Source of the DNA: Gammaproteobacteria bacterium
Lineage (GTDB): Bacteria > Pseudomonadota > Gammaproteobacteria > QNFN01
Direction of reading: 5' to 3'
NCBI GenBank assembly: GCA_003645555.1
Contig: QNFN01000116.1
Span: forward strand, 1-6,389
Length of the DNA stretch: 6,389 nucleotides
How positions within the stretch are numbered: position 1 is the stretch's first letter; each line of letters begins with the position of its first letter. Made by a program: the position numbers and the translations under genes. Under the pieces are notes generated by a model. That model ran no database searches, was not told where the DNA came from, and saw only the letters and a program-made list of their open reading frames with translations. This document shows, piece by piece, positions 6,231 to 6,389 of this stretch.

Positions 6231-6389
6231 CTAGTCGCGCATGAAGCTTTCGTCGTCGCCGTGCTGCTCGTCGATGGTGAGGCCATCGAAGCTTTCTACG
6301 AACTTGCGCGGGTCGCCCTCCGTCTCGTCGAGCTTGATCATCAGACGCACCTCGTTGGCCGAATCGGCGTAGAGCAGGGCATCGTCACG
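6231..6389 (-). CDS. pilU: PilU-type (PilT/PilU family) pilus retraction ATPase, C-terminal end only
   Basis: The last 52 codons of a reverse-strand gene run in from the window edge to a TAG read from 6233 to 6231. The segment DDALLYADSANEVRLMIKL resembles the end of PilU proteins, where a helix with ADS(x)N(D/E)(L/V)RL(x)IKL follows the ATPase core. PilU is a cytoplasmic hexameric motor that works with PilT in type IV pilus retraction. After this helix comes an acidic, charged tail of about 33 residues ending MRD. The ATPase motifs lie outside the window, so the call rests on the short C-terminal signature and on the conserved neighbourhood (pilU is a few genes from pyrC' in P. aeruginosa). 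The gene converges on the PyrK-like gene with a 12-base gap. Confidence 0.72.
   Translation of the reverse strand, partial: RDDALLYADSANEVRLMIKLDETEGDPRKFVESFDGLTIDEQHGDDESFMRD

Overview
This is a GC-rich, gene-dense chromosomal window. It looks like a Gammaproteobacterium with a Pseudomonas-like or Chromatiales-like gene order; I do not claim a genus. The order TonB3-type protein, AlgH/YqgE, RuvX/YqgF, PyrR, PyrB, inactive PyrC-like subunit, all on one strand near a pilU-type gene, matches what I recall of the P. aeruginosa PA0395-PA0407 neighbourhood. Only about 100 bases lie outside coding sequence.

Layout. Bases 1-524 hold the 3' part of an ApbE-family FAD:protein FMN transferase whose start is outside the window. 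After a 49-base gap comes a TonB-family protein (574-1464), and after another 37 bases an unbroken chain of six genes: algH/yqgE (1502-2065), ruvX/yqgF (2062-2538), pyrR (2535-3062), pyrB (3062-4033), a dihydroorotase-like pyrC' (4030-5319) and a PyrK-like flavin/iron-sulfur electron-transfer protein (5316-6218). Each gene in this chain overlaps the next by 1 or 4 bases, so translational coupling is likely. On the opposite strand, converging on pyrK with a 12-base gap, is the C-terminal end of a PilU/PilT-family pilus ATPase (6231-6389).

Function. PyrB makes carbamoyl-aspartate, the first committed intermediate of de novo pyrimidine synthesis. Its partner PyrC' has lost most dihydroorotase metal ligands and is best read as the structural subunit of a Pseudomonas-type (class A) aspartate transcarbamoylase. 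An active dihydroorotase must therefore be encoded elsewhere. PyrR is the PRPP/uridylate-binding phosphoribosyltransferase-type regulator. The PyrK-like protein carries FAD, NAD and [2Fe-2S] motifs. It is the least expected member, because most Gammaproteobacteria use a quinone-linked dihydroorotate dehydrogenase that needs no PyrK, and no pyrD is present here. The flanking TonB3-type and PilU-type genes connect the locus to type IV pilus function.

I found no mobile element, CRISPR array, RNA gene or clear intrinsic terminator. The points most worth a second look are the PyrK-like protein with its unusual central region, the degenerate PyrC', and a PyrR gene in an operon that has no room for a classical leader attenuator before pyrB.
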